Assembly: GCA_009617715.1 (NCBI GenBank)
Contig: VTFK01000072.1
Coordinates: forward strand, 1 to 64,000
Direction: 5' to 3'
DNA from: Plectrocnemia conspersa
Lineage: Eukaryota; Arthropoda; Insecta; Trichoptera; Polycentropodidae
DNA: 64,000 nt
Both the position numbers and the translations under genes were made by a program. The number at the start of each line of letters is the position of its first letter. Position 1 is the stretch's first letter. Shown one piece after another: positions 35,701 to 47,239 of the stretch. The notes beneath the pieces are model-generated. The model searched no databases. It had not been told where the DNA came from and worked only from the letters and a program-made list of their open reading frames with translations.

Positions 35701-36155
35701 ACACTATTATGTTTAAGTTAGTTTTAAACAATTGGTTTCTATACCATTTTGTTTTAAAATTACTTTGGATATATCACACTTTACTACTTTTCTTAATTTA
35801 TTTAATTTTAATTAAAAATGTTTTATCTTAGATTGTGTATCTTGGATAATATATGTTTTAATACACAAGTCAAAATTGACTAATATGAGATAGTCACATA
35901 CCTACAAATGAACGTTTAAATCCATTTTTTTCTTTCATATATATTTTTTATATTAAAATAACTGTGCCTGGTACGTAAATTTTATATACTATTTGTAAAT
36001 TACGATTATCTTAATGATGATATATTATTTTGTCATTCGGATTACCCCTCTCTTTAAAAAAAATCATGAGCTATAAAATGATGATATATTGCATTCGGTC
36101 GTATTTTTTTTATCGCACTTTACGGTCAATTTAGTACATAACAGCTATTAAGCTT
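32800..36155. other. Long AT-rich stretch, nothing recognised
   Basis: Over 3 kb of low-complexity DNA. The minus-strand frame at 33316-33510 was read and shows no domain. No transposon boxes were found. Confidence 0.55.
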
Positions 36156-36159
36156 CTCA

Positions 36160-36320
36160 AACTTTGAAAAGACTCTCAGTGCACAACCAAAGGAAACAAT
36201 GCTATGTTACGGCCATCCCTAAAAGGCCATAACTCACGAGCCGATGATTAATATGACATAAAGCGGAATTACCGCAATTTATAGCTCCTTTTCAACAATA
36301 TAGTTGGGCACTGAACCACA
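36160..36320. promoter_or_regulatory. GC-richer block with repeated GGCCAT
   Basis: ggccatccctaaaaggccat carries two GCCAT cores (the Pho/YY1 core) in direct repeat, followed by gcggaattaccgc and a TTTATAG word (caudal/Abd-B type). The set is suggestive of a Polycomb-type or Hox-responsive element but remains motif-level evidence. Confidence 0.3.
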
Positions 36321-36819
36321 CACATGACGAAAATAATTTATCGCTATACAATTGTACACGATTCTCGATAAACCATCGTTAAATAATTTCAGGTACCACC
36401 AGAAATATTTTTACAAGGTATTCAATATTTTGAGAATCTTTATATTGTATTATATATTTTTTCTCTGTTCAATTCATCTAAAGTAAGCGATTCAGTGAGT
36501 CGTTCGGTAATATTTTGTCTCAATTTTTTTAGCAATGTATTGATTGTGTTACCCTGTTGTACAAAAAATATCCCGTTACTAAGACTTATGAAAATAAGCA
36601 CCGAAAGAATAGTAAAATTATCATTAATTTATAAAAAAGAAAAAGAGCAGACTAATGGGACAACCTGATATTTATTTACATTTACTTAAAAAAAAAATTG
36701 CTGAATATCACACGGTTTTCTCGATTGTATCATATATTAATTGAAGCTACAGATATCAAGAAGGTCTGAATTTCATGCGATTTGTATCTAATTTATTATT
36801 TTATAGTTTCCAGCGTATC

Positions 36820-37130
36820 CACTAATGTTTATTTTACCGTCAAAATTCAGTTTCTCGTTTGAAAACGATAGCGGCCCTCCGTTAAAGTGCATCCCACGCT
36901 ACGAGATGCATACAAAATGCAGCAGCGACCCACTTTTCCATCATCTCTTCATTCCACCCCCGCGCCATTATTCTCCGGCGTGTCCTCTTTGGTCAGGGTG
37001 CTTTTTTTAATTACAGCCCCGGGCCGACCGTATCCAGCACCGCTGCGGACCTGAACGCCTAAGTGACATAACCTCAATCGCGTCTACAACTACGCCCAGG
37101 GGATGGTTTAGCGTTAACCGCCCGGTGAAC
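36820..37130. promoter_or_regulatory. GC-rich island, candidate regulatory block
   Basis: Marked GC rise, for example ccccgggccgaccgtatcca and ccgctgcggacctgaacgcc. The frame at 36825-37010 (61 codons) has no domain. Confidence 0.35.
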
Positions 37131-37336
37131 ATTTATTATTTTTCTTTTTAAGTTCAAACTGAAACATTCACTTTGTTATATGAAATCGTTTTTATTTTAG
37201 AGAAAATGGTTCCGGTTAGAGTAGATTGATTCTGCGAGAGAAAGATAGGAAGTAAACAAATTGATTGTATTTGAGCACCTGTGCTTAAGGTTTTATTTAT
37301 ACACCTGTAGGAAGCGTGTCAATCGATAGTTTAGAT

Positions 37337-37390
37337 CAGGGATCGGCAAACTTCGGCGCACGGGTCAAATCCGGCCCGTGAGCTGGGAAT
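37337..37390 (+). mobile_element. hAT terminus, single end
   Basis: cagggatcggcaaacttcgg followed by cgcacgggtcaaatccggcc is typical of hAT-superfamily ends and matches the start of the complete hAT MITE at 54249 (cagggatcggcaacct). No matching right end or target duplication was seen within the next several hundred bases, so the copy is truncated. Confidence 0.62.
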
Positions 37391-37656
37391 AAATTTTACA
37401 TTTTTAAACTATTTAAATTTTCAAAATATGCGCTATAATGAAACGGCTAACTGTTATACGGGATAAAATATCACGTGGTGCTCCTATTGCTTTACATTCC
37501 GCTGTGACTTTACTCAAATATAATTCGACAATTTTCGACTTTTATTATCCGTGAATATTCGTCTTGCCATTGTCGGAAAAGAAGAGACTAGACTTAAATA
37601 TCGTGTTTAAAAGCAGATTGGAGTATAAATTATTTGGTGAACGGACTATGCTTATA

Positions 37657-37750
37657 TGACAACTGGTCACACGAAAATTTGTCATAAATCGATCGCTAAT
37701 AAGGCGATTGCTCATACGAATATTGCTCACACAGAACATCACTCACACAG
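37657..37750 (+). repeat. Minisatellite, ~15-16-bp unit, copy B
   Basis: Six imperfect units such as gcgattgctcatac, gaatattgctcacac and agaacatcactcacac. The pattern matches copy A at 25252-25378 read on the opposite strand (cggacaattgctctca). Confidence 0.7.
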
Positions 37751-37756
37751 TTTAAA

Positions 37757-38820
37757 GAAAAGTAAGTTTTTTAATAAATTTTATTTAATTTCAATATTAA
37801 TTGATTGAAATAAGATATTAATAAATATTCATACACTATTTTTTAAATAATTTTATGTTGTTGTACAAGAAAAATCTCTGGGTTAAAAATTAATATGACA
37901 ATTAGGAATTTTTAATTTCAAAATATAAATCATTTGGATAATTTTAATAAATGTATTTTTGTCCCATAAATAATTGTTAAAATTAAATAAAGACCTACAC
38001 ACACGTGTTGTTAATATTTATTAATATTTCTTCGACGAAAATATTTTGTATCAATTCGTTTATGTTTATAAATAATTTTGGCCTTTAATTGAATGTGTAT
38101 TATTTTCATTTTGTTGTGTTAATACTATATTTTTAAAATATATGTAGTATAAAATAAAAGTATTTTAAAAATGGCTTATAAATATTTATTAATTTTTTAT
38201 TTTAATAAATTAATTATTTTTTACTTTTTGTGCCGTTAATTATTAAATTAAATTACTTAAAAATATTATTTTTAACTCTACTAACAATTTAGTTATAAAT
38301 ATTAAATATCTTTTTAAATCTCAATATGTAGGATTAAATTAATTCATAATTATTATAACGATAAATAGGAAGATTATAAAGCATTTTTTTTAAGATATAT
38401 TGATAAAAAATAAAGGTATTGCGCTGAAATACTTTTCAGAATAGTTATGAATTATGGACAAAGTTAATAAAACATATTTCCTATATAATAATTAAATACA
38501 TTGCATAAATTTGCTTTTATTTATTTTTTAAACCATTAGCTATTATATAAGTATGTTTATACCTATCACCGTTCATTAATATATTTTGCTTAACAAATCA
38601 GCAGCTACCATAAGGTTTTTTAATTAAAATTATCTAATTAACTTAAATTATAAAAACACCTAATTATAACACTAATATTTAGTCCAAAGTTTTCCTTTTA
38701 AAAACAGATCAAATTATTTAAAAAATAGTGTATGAATATTTATTAATATCTTATTACTCTTTTACTTTGTGTCATGTTATTATTAAAATTAAATAACTTT
38801 GCAAAAAAAACTAAGCTTTC
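37757..38820. repeat. AT-rich repeat cluster: two inverted arms and one direct copy
   Basis: The arm at 37757-37857 is the inverted copy of 38711-38819. The core attaataaatattcatacac next to tattttttaaataatt is identical on both. A third, direct copy of the right arm (ataaatatttattaat, ttactttttgtgccgttaat) lies at 38173-38257. The cluster begins immediately after minisatellite B, so both may belong to one unclassified element. Confidence 0.6.
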
Positions 38821-39189
38821 CTTAAACAATGTAAATGATGTTTAGTGTAAGCAATATTTGTATAAGTATATGATAATGCATTTTTTTGTGAAATAAAATC
38901 AGGAAAATGAGTCTGTAACTATAGTTAGTTTACGAGTAACTGATAGATTTAATAATAGGAAGATCTATTTATCGATAGTCAATTATTAAAATCGCGAATA
39001 ATGGATGCAGCCTTTCTACAATCAAGATTTCAGTTAGAATAGTAGCTAGAAATATTAAGCACATTGCGAGTAACATCAATAGTCAATTTAATAGCAAAGA
39101 AATTGATTTCAAAATTTTTTCTCTTTTTCAAAATATTTTCTTCCTATGCTTTCTAAAATGTTTTTAATTAAAAATGAATGGTTCTGTGT

Positions 39190-40040
39190 TTGCAAAATAA
39201 AACTTTGATTGAATATGGAAATAAAACTTTCCAAAGAATGGACCAACGGTGAGATAATTTATTCTGGCAAAAATAAAAAGCAATAAACGAGATTACTCAA
39301 ATTAAAATATTTGCTCAATGAGAATCTTCTGCATTAAAAATAGTTGATATAAGCTAAAAAAAATGCTCATAAAGCAGCATTAAAAATAGTTTCTGAAAGC
39401 GACAGAATCTTTTAGCGTCATTATCTTACGAAAAAAACTGCATTTAAATTGGAACGAAAAATCAATCATTTTATAATTTTTAAACTGAAATTGATATGCA
39501 AGAACTGAACGGAGTTAATATAATTCGCATTCATTATACGAATGCGTGTTTATTACGCAAGTAAATAAATAATAAAAATTGTGGGTGAAGAAATATTTTT
39601 TTTGGTAATTAATGAATCAACTACAAAATGCCTAAAAATATTGGAATGAATTCACCGATAATTTCACTTTTAGAACAGAAAAAACTTTCTTTTATGGAAT
39701 GACAAAATATTTACTTTCTCTGGAATGAGAGTGCTGCTGTGATGTTATGGTGTAGAACTGGAGTGAATAAATTGCTGTCAGAAGCTTTTCATTCTATTAT
39801 GGTTTGGCATTGTTCTAATTACATACTAGAATTATCAGTTGGTGATGCTGTCAATGAAATTTCAAGAATAAATAGATTCAAACTGTTTATTAATAACATT
39901 TACATTAAATACCTTGCTTTGGTAAATAATATTTTAGAGCTGCATTTATGGTTAGAATTATTTGGGACTGAATTTCTGTAAATTAGATGAATTGCAAACA
40001 CCCCATTGGCATAATCTAGTTTGAAAATTACTAATATATA
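39190..40040 (+). pseudogene. hAT transposase fossil (KIAA1586/ZBED-like group)
   Basis: Pieces in order on the plus strand: KEWTNGEIIYSG near 39237, SSAHKAALKIVSESDRI-type words near 39370-39410, DMQELNGVNIIRIHYTNACL near 39495, FFLVINESTTKCL near 39600 (the IDEST box with the first catalytic Asp, here Asn), ESAAVMLWCRTGVNKLLSEA near 39727, then SIMVWHCSNYILELSVGDAV near 39800 and SSLKITN near 40015. This order and wording are those of the hAT-derived transposase family found in many animal genomes. The longest intact piece is 81 codons (39739-39981). Stops and frameshifts are frequent and the first catalytic Asp is lost. Confidence 0.85.
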
Positions 40041-40109
40041 AGTTCCAGCACCTTTTTTCTTACATATAGCACTTTTATAACATAAATGTAATTTTTAATC
40101 ATTAATAAA

Positions 40110-40880
40110 GATATCAGATGGAGTACATCAAGATAGTGTTCTTAATACCTTAACTAGTATATATTATATATATTTATACACAATACGGATAATACAACTA
40201 TTTTCTCAACTTGAAAAATGATCTGAATTACAATTAAAATTTTTAAAAATCTAGCAATAAACTGCAATGGGCAATTAAAAAGTCAACGAGTGGAGTAAGA
40301 TGTGGCGTATCATAATTCATGAGACTAATCCAATTATATCGTGTAAACTAATCCAATTGTATCGGAGATCACAATAAAAACAACCTTAAATTGAAATATA
40401 AGCACAAAATGCAAAAACACATATTGCTTAAGAGGCTGATGATTATATATCAATGATTCCAGGTTTTAAGCTACATTTATTGGAATTAGCGCTTAATCAA
40501 TTGCTTTACCCTATATTATTATATATTAATATATTGAGCTAATACTAAAATTAAATATATTTTTTTTAAACAGTGTATCTAAATCTTACCATATCAATTG
40601 AATCAATAGAACAATCGATTTATAAACGATTAAATTAAACAGAGAAGTCATTACCGTTAACCAATACTACGAAGAATCCTCGCATGATCAATTGAAATGA
40701 TAATTTTGCTATATACGTTTAGTTTTCACGTGAACACGTATATAAAAAAATTATCGCTTTAGCATATTGCGCTGGTTTTCTGAAAGACACTTAATATTGT
40801 CAAAATATAACAAGCATAGTATAAAGCAGCAACTTCTTAAGCCAATATGTACATATGGTATCGAATTATGGTAGTGTGCG
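40110..40880 (+). pseudogene. Jockey-type LINE reverse transcriptase fossil (C-terminal part)
   Basis: ISDGVHQDSVLNTLTSIYYI at about 40118 fits the RT box AGVPQGSVLGPLLY. The segment NKLQWAIKKST fits the IQKW helix, KHKMQKHILLKRL fits the HIF.KRK stretch, and YKQQLLKPICTYGIELW at about 40815-40868 is a near-perfect copy of the YK.ILKPIWTYGIQLWG box. The Y-x-D-D box is eroded. It lies immediately after the hAT fossil with under 100 bases between, so one element may have inserted next to the other. Confidence 0.8.
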
Positions 40881-40884
40881 GGAA

Positions 40885-41635
40885 AAATACATACTAAATC
40901 TATGATTCTGTTTATATTTACTTGAAAATTAAGACCATCGAATAATACATCAATAAGCTGTGCTTGTTTTAGAATATGAGACAGCTATGTATTTCGCTTA
41001 AGTTGCTAACAACCTTCGCAAAGACTATAAATAAAATAAGATATGACTCAGTTTGCATTTTATTGAGTGTAATTTATCGGTAAAATTTTATAATAGAAGT
41101 AGCGATTTTTACAAAGATATTTTTTAAATTTCATCAGAAACACAATCTCTATGGTGGATTTTTTAAATAAACATATCGTTAAATTAAAGACGAAAAGTAT
41201 TTTTTTAGCATTACTTTCTGAAATTTTTGAGAACGCTTTGTGCGTTCAAGAAAATTATTTTTTAACAAAAATGTAAATATTTGATTGTAACAGGAAAATG
41301 CTGCTCGCTCTTTATACACTTACACTTCGCGTGAAATTAGGGGTTCATTTTGGTCGAAGGGTTAGATTGTTTTGGATCGGCCTGCATAGTCACAGTAGAC
41401 CTAAAAACAGTTAAACATGTTGGGTATATTTAAATATTTATAGCTACCCAACACAACTGTAAATGTAGAGAGAATTGTAGATTAAGACAATTTTCTTTTC
41501 TATTTATTTTATTTATATGATCTTGAACTAATCATAATATAAATACCATAATAATTATTTTGACTCAAAAGCTTACATTGTATTTAGAGAGAAAATGTGT
41601 ATAAACAATAAATATTTTATTCATAAAATTCCTTC
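40885..41635. other. AT-rich stretch; short complex patch
   Basis: The patch 41325-41420 (for example gtcgaagggttagattgttt) is more complex but unassigned. Up to about 41000 may still be LINE 3' sequence. Confidence 0.45.
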
Positions 41636-41639
41636 TCAA

Positions 41640-41885
41640 AAATAACAATGGACAATATTCAAGCGGATATTGTCGCATGGATTTGAACATCTTTGGGTAA
41701 GGAAACGTAAATGGTCGTTTCGTCGAGATAAGGACCAAGTTCTGGCGGTACCTACGGACGTTCAAAGGACATTCGTATCCCTTTAACAGCCGCCTTTCAC
41801 GTTGAATTAATTGTGCGAGTTTTTGAAATTGTACGAAAATTTAACTTCCATAGAAAAACGACCTTTGTCTGCCTCGGATCTTTTC
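41640..41885. promoter_or_regulatory. GC-richer island, candidate conserved block
   Basis: Complex CpG-containing sequence (ggtcgtttcgtcgagataag; ctgcctcggatcttttc) with no informative frame. Candidate regulatory element by composition. Confidence 0.28.
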
Positions 41886-41889
41886 TTAA

Positions 41890-43635
41890 TTAAAGCGAAT
41901 ATTTAATTAAAATAAATAATAAAAAAATAAAACATGCTACTAGTTTGACTAGTTTGTTATTTGCTTCTAAAATTGAGTCACTATATAATTGTTTACCTAT
42001 ATATATAATGCCTAGCTTCTTCTTATTGTTATGCTTTACCTTAAAGTTTGGTAGCATTTAACATCGGCATTCAACCGCAAAAAAATTTAATTCGAACCAC
42101 CTGGAATTCTCACAGTACGTTGCTTTTGAATTACTCAAGTGGGTGAACGGTCCTGTTTAATCATGCGGACATAATTTAATGAAAAAATGTACGTATTTAA
42201 GATATTATATAAACTAACTGAAAACGGGGTGCGTTTTTATGGTTAAAGGGAGAGGGTCCGTAAAAAGTTGAAGCGTGAAAAGATGAAAAAGGTTTCAGAT
42301 TCCTGGTAGATATTTTGATAGCATTTTTATGTGATGCGTATTATAAATGTTTATATGTACGTAGTATATATTATATAAAAGGGAATACAAAACGAATATA
42401 AAAATATCGTTCATTTCTGTCGGTTATAAAATGAGATATCATATTTCGTTCTGATAAAGTAATATTATTTTTCGTCGTTTGCGCGAATATATACTAACAG
42501 GTTTAACGAGTTTCGTGGAAAAATGGCTTTAGCTACTCATTGGCTATGCAAAAACTACTAAATTGCAGTATATTTATACAATATTTTATTAGGAACTTTA
42601 TTTTTCTTGATACAATTATGTAAAATATGTGTTATTATAATATAATGCAGATTATTTTAAATATTCATATTATAAAAGCAATTAAAAGGATTGTAGTGGG
42701 GTTTATATTATTATAACCTGATTAAATTAAAAGGGAAAAAAATACTAAGCAATTGGTATTTTTTGTTACAAATATTATTTAAATAGCTCTACGTAAGATA
42801 TTTGACTAAAAGTTAAACTAATTTTTCTTTCACTTATAAGGTTTTTTGACAGTATTATACATAAAACCAGTCCTAAAATAAAGCTACAAAAATATATAAA
42901 AGTATGAATTTAGTGTGCCAAAAAAATTGTAATCAATTTTATTTTTAACATAATAATGCATATATTTATTACAAAAAATAGAACAACATAAAGGGTATAT
43001 ATATTTTGATTCTAAAACCACTATATGATTAGAAAAATCATAAGGCTCTTTGAAGTTGCAGTTTTTATACGCAGAGCCATGGCTCGACCAATATTTATGA
43101 TTTATAACATAAATTTGTAGTCGAAATAACAACTGTTGTAACATTGGTATCAATCAGAAGCCAAGTCTAATATTTTATAAAAACATATCTCTTCATCAAG
43201 AATATTTACACAGAAATAAATGTTAAAAAAAAATTATCTTTACCAAACAAAACGCGATATTTTAAAAAAGCTTAATAGAGAAAAAGTAATGAATAATGTA
43301 AATTTTACATTTAAAAAATCTTATTGTAAATTGCATTAGCCATTTTAGTAAATCAAGTTTAATTTATTATATTGATATTTTAGTATACAATAATGTATTC
43401 TAGAATTTGTTAGTCTGGACATCCTTTTAGTGACTTCCTAATTAATGCTTTTCTAGTTAATCTAAATTTTTAAATCAAAATATATAAATCATTAGAACAA
43501 ACATTTAAGGTTTTTATTTGTTTTAATGATTTATTTTTGTACATGCATATAAAAATGCACTAAGTAGATCATTATTTTACAACTGCTTTAGCTTGACGAA
43601 GATATATACTACATATAGAAACAAACAAAGCTGTT
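41890..43635. other. AT-rich stretch, nothing recognised
   Basis: The minus-strand frame at 42884-43153 (89 codons) has no domain. A slightly GC-richer patch lies at 42225-42310. Confidence 0.5.
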
Positions 43636-43639
43636 TCTA

Positions 43640-43990
43640 GTTTCCCTTGCAATTTCGCTCGTCCGGTAATCCGTCTGTGCCATGCATTTCCATAGTTTTC
43701 CATCGCTTTGTTTCCGATCGACACTGCTCTATTTTAAACTCACACAACCAGATGACGCGAAAATCCGTCACCGAGCAATGTGTACATTTTTCTATCCATC
43801 CACCCTCAGCTCACTGGATTAAATAAACCCAGCTGTGAGTGAATAGTTTTCAAATAAAGTCTGAACTAAAAAAGGATTGCACTTTGACATAATGTTATAA
43901 ACAAGCCATCAGCACAAAAGAGCTGCCAACAATTCCGCATCTGTCATTAAACCTCCGAATATATGATAAGAACGTTCCATATAATAATTG
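43640..43990. promoter_or_regulatory. GC-richer island, candidate conserved block
   Basis: Complex sequence such as cgctcgtccggtaatccgtc and accagatgacgcgaaaatcc in AT-rich flanks, with no frame of interest. Candidate regulatory element by composition. Confidence 0.3.
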
Positions 43991-43994
43991 TATC

Positions 43995-45650
43995 GTATCC
44001 GGTCGATTTTCATTGAGCTCAGAGCTTTTTTTCAAAAGACCTTTCAGACCATAAAGAGACTTTATGTGTATATATTTAGTATCGCAAAGTATTTCTAAAT
44101 GGCCGTTTGACTGAAAGGCCTGACGGAAGGTTGAAAGTCTGAATGATATATGACAACTTCCAAATATTATAACATATAATAAAACCTACATCATTAATAC
44201 TAAAAAAATATGATGTATCATCGGTAGTTCGTGTTTAACTTACATAACATCAAATAAGGCATATTTATAATAACAGATGGTTATAAATTAAAAGATAATA
44301 TTGAATTTTTAAATAAAGCAGATGATAATTATTTCATAACAAATTAACAAAACAATTTCTTAAAATATTACTGAATAACAGTTTTAATTATTTTTCTCGT
44401 TAAAAGTGTTGCAAATTCGGATTATAATTAATTTTATTATAAATAAAATAGTTGATTAAATTAAATTGTAACCTGAGCATTGTTCCACGTCTAAATATTC
44501 CTACTCTTAAGGGTTGAAATATCGGCTCGTTAAAATTTCAAAATTTGGTTTCACAAATAACCAAATATATGTTAATAAGGTGACGAATAATTATACCAAA
44601 ATAAGTTTGCGAAAATTTAATTATTAACTAAAATATTATAGTGTCAAAATTATGATTTTAAATACCAAGAGAATATTAATAACATTATACTATAACAACA
44701 ATTTTTCTGAAGGAAAAAAAATGTTGAATTTATATTGCGAAATGCGAGGCACCTTAATATTTGATATTATTAAAAAGGATACAAAAAAAATTCCTAAGAT
44801 ATTTCTATGTAGAAAATATAGATATTTTTTTTATTTAATATACAATTTTTTTTATCATACTAATTAACTGAGTGAAATATTTTCGAATTCTCTTTATTTT
44901 TTTTAGTAAAAGATTTTGTTAATCAGCTATTGATTTTTATTTTCGATTTCATTTAATTTTTCATTAATATGGCTTTATGATGCTAAGAGCATATTCACAT
45001 AAATAATATAAAATATTAAGCGTTAAAAATTGCCTCTAGTGACATCAAAGACAGATTATCATAAAAAATATTTATACGCACATAATTCGATATTAAACTT
45101 GAATTATATGCGTCATTTATCAAAGGATAATCAGTAAACCTCAATGTAAATTTCAATGATGCTAATTTATATTAAATTAGAGCGAAATTGTAGATATACG
45201 AAATCGGGCAATCTGAGACAGTGATTCTAATTTAATTAATTTCGATGCTCTCTTCCAGCATTAAGTTATACTAAATTTACCAAGTTCTTTCTTACTAATT
45301 CAGTGAATTTTTAAAGAAAAGTTTATTTTCGTATTTATAATTAAATTATAAATTCGTCTTAATTATATATAATATATTACTATTTTTAAGATAATGTCAA
45401 CCGCCATTGTTATATTTATTAGATCATGATAATATTATAATGATCTCCGGATTAAATATACTGCAATTTTTTCTAGTTTGAAAGCCTCACATTAAAAAAT
45501 ATTGATCAATATAAGATACTGCCAGTAGATTTTTTTTCAATAATAAAATTAATATTTAGAAGGTTGGGAAATATTTGTAAAATAATTTATTTTGTAATCT
45601 AATAATAATATTCTACAATATTATCATATAAAGAATCTACAATGAACGAA
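43995..45650. other. AT-rich stretch, nothing recognised
   Basis: A 71-codon frame at 44652-44867 is low-complexity. No element recognised. Confidence 0.5.
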
Positions 45651-45655
45651 ACATA

Positions 45656-45698
45656 CCTAATATACCCAAATACAAACATTGTATTTGGGTATATTAGG
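45656..45698. repeat. Perfect 20-bp hairpin with 3-nt loop
   Basis: cctaatatacccaaatacaa is followed by aca and then by its exact reverse complement ttgtatttgggtatattagg. Twenty perfect pairs with a three-base loop is far beyond chance even in AT-rich DNA, and such a structure must be recent or under selection, since neighbours have diverged widely. Confidence 0.95.
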
Positions 45699-46054
45699 AT
45701 CGCACGTCACGCAAAGAGTGATATGAGCTTTCTTGTCGCGTAAAAACTTAATTTTTTCAATGTTTGTCATTTTTACAGCAGTTTCAGCGATCGCAAAAGA
45801 CAAGGTTTTGAAAGCAAAAAATGAGATTATGAGCACATAGGACAGCCACTTACTATCCGATATTCAGTGAAAGTTTTGAGTATCAATTGGGTATGTCATC
45901 AGATACAAGCAATACCCACAAGTAAATACCTATATACCAAATTAAAGTCTGGTGGAATTGTGTTGTAATCGAGGTCTCATAAAACTACATTTATGCTATT
46001 TTTACTAACCAATTATTTCTCGTAGATTCTGATTTGTTAAATACAATGCACGGT

Positions 46055-46057
<3 letters not shown>

Positions 46058-46128
<71 letters not shown>
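46058..46128. repeat. (TA)n microsatellite, ~35 units
   Basis: An uninterrupted AT dinucleotide run of about 70 bp. It is likely polymorphic and prone to sequencing error in length. Confidence 0.97.
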
Positions 46129-46131
<3 letters not shown>

Positions 46132-46204
46132 AAGGCAATAACATGTTGGCTATTAGTAAATTAAAAATATGTGGTTCTCATAAAAAATAACTGCTACACT
46201 TCTT

Positions 46205-46238
46205 AATACGCTCATATCTAAGAGATCGAAGCTATGTT
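46205..46238 (+). repeat. Dispersed 34-bp repeat, copy 2
   Basis: aatacgctcatatctaagag and atcgaagctatgtt match 28914-28947 at 31 of 34 positions. It follows the (TA)n tract by about 75 bp. Confidence 0.55.
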
Positions 46239-46759
46239 GCTTTCCAGAATAATGCGCAATCAATACCGCGTAAAATTCCACCTGGAGTTTCTCAGAAAAG
46301 TTTGCACAAGTAACTTTATTATTTTTGTATATATTATTGATATGCTTATCTACACTAAAGAGTGCAGTCTTAAACTAATGTCGAGTTAATCAGAGACAAC
46401 TTATGAAAATACAAAAAAAAATTAAAAATGTAAATTTATTTACAAAATATAGACAAGCTTTGCCATGCTCCTCATATAAATTAACAGGGTAGTAGTATTG
46501 AATAGAAATCGAGCGTTAGATATATAGGTGTTTATTATGATTTCTATCTAAAATTTAATAGACTAATTATTTTCGATAAAGTTTTTTCTATTATTTGAAG
46601 GTCTTTTTAACCTTAATTCTATAAAGGAATTTTACATTGTTGATTTGAAGTTATTATTTCCAAGCAATTATTTTATTTTTTATTTGTATGCTATTATTAG
46701 AATTGCTTTCCTTGTTAATCCAGCCATTATTATATATTATTTAAAATCACAAGGAAAAG

Positions 46760-47230
46760 GAAAACCGGCACCTTTGTGACATTTGACTTTTCCGCTCGAA
46801 TTTCCTCGATTTTCGGGGTAGCCACGCGGCGTCTGCAGGCGTCGCGTGATTGTTATAATAACATTCACGTGCTAGGAAATATTTACAAACATAAATTATG
46901 TCGATAAAGGTTGAGCACGCCAAGTGTGACCCGACTGTGCCGCAGTATAATCAATTAAACACTTCTCTCGGCCGGTCGAGGGTGTTCAACCGCCGGTGTG
47001 TTGAACCGATCACGACGATTTATTTATCAGCGGTTCTCAAAGTGTTAAAACGAGATAACGCCGTGATGTATACACGCCGATATAGCAAGCAGATGTATTA
47101 TGTATGTATTTCCGTATCGTTTTTGCGCAGACCGCAGGATCTGCGTAAAGGATTTATGTACTATTTCGAATTTATAGTATATCGGCAATGCGCTTATTAC
47201 GTTTTTGTCGCAAATTGTTGCTAAAGGGTT
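46760..47230. promoter_or_regulatory. GC-rich island, candidate enhancer; 108-codon open frame inside
   Basis: Strong GC and CpG rise (gccacgcggcgtctgcaggc). The plus frame 46898-47224 starts MSIKVEHAKCDPTVPQYNQL and runs 108 codons with no domain I know; its tail is tyrosine- and cysteine-rich. Given the equally open but meaningless frames in the other islands, I read it as non-coding conserved DNA, with a small chance of a real short protein. Confidence 0.33.
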
Positions 47231-47239
47231 ATGCTATAA

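Noticed and set aside
46058..46128. Origin or regulatory role for the (TA)n tract
   Set aside because: A plain dinucleotide microsatellite; nothing around it supports a function.
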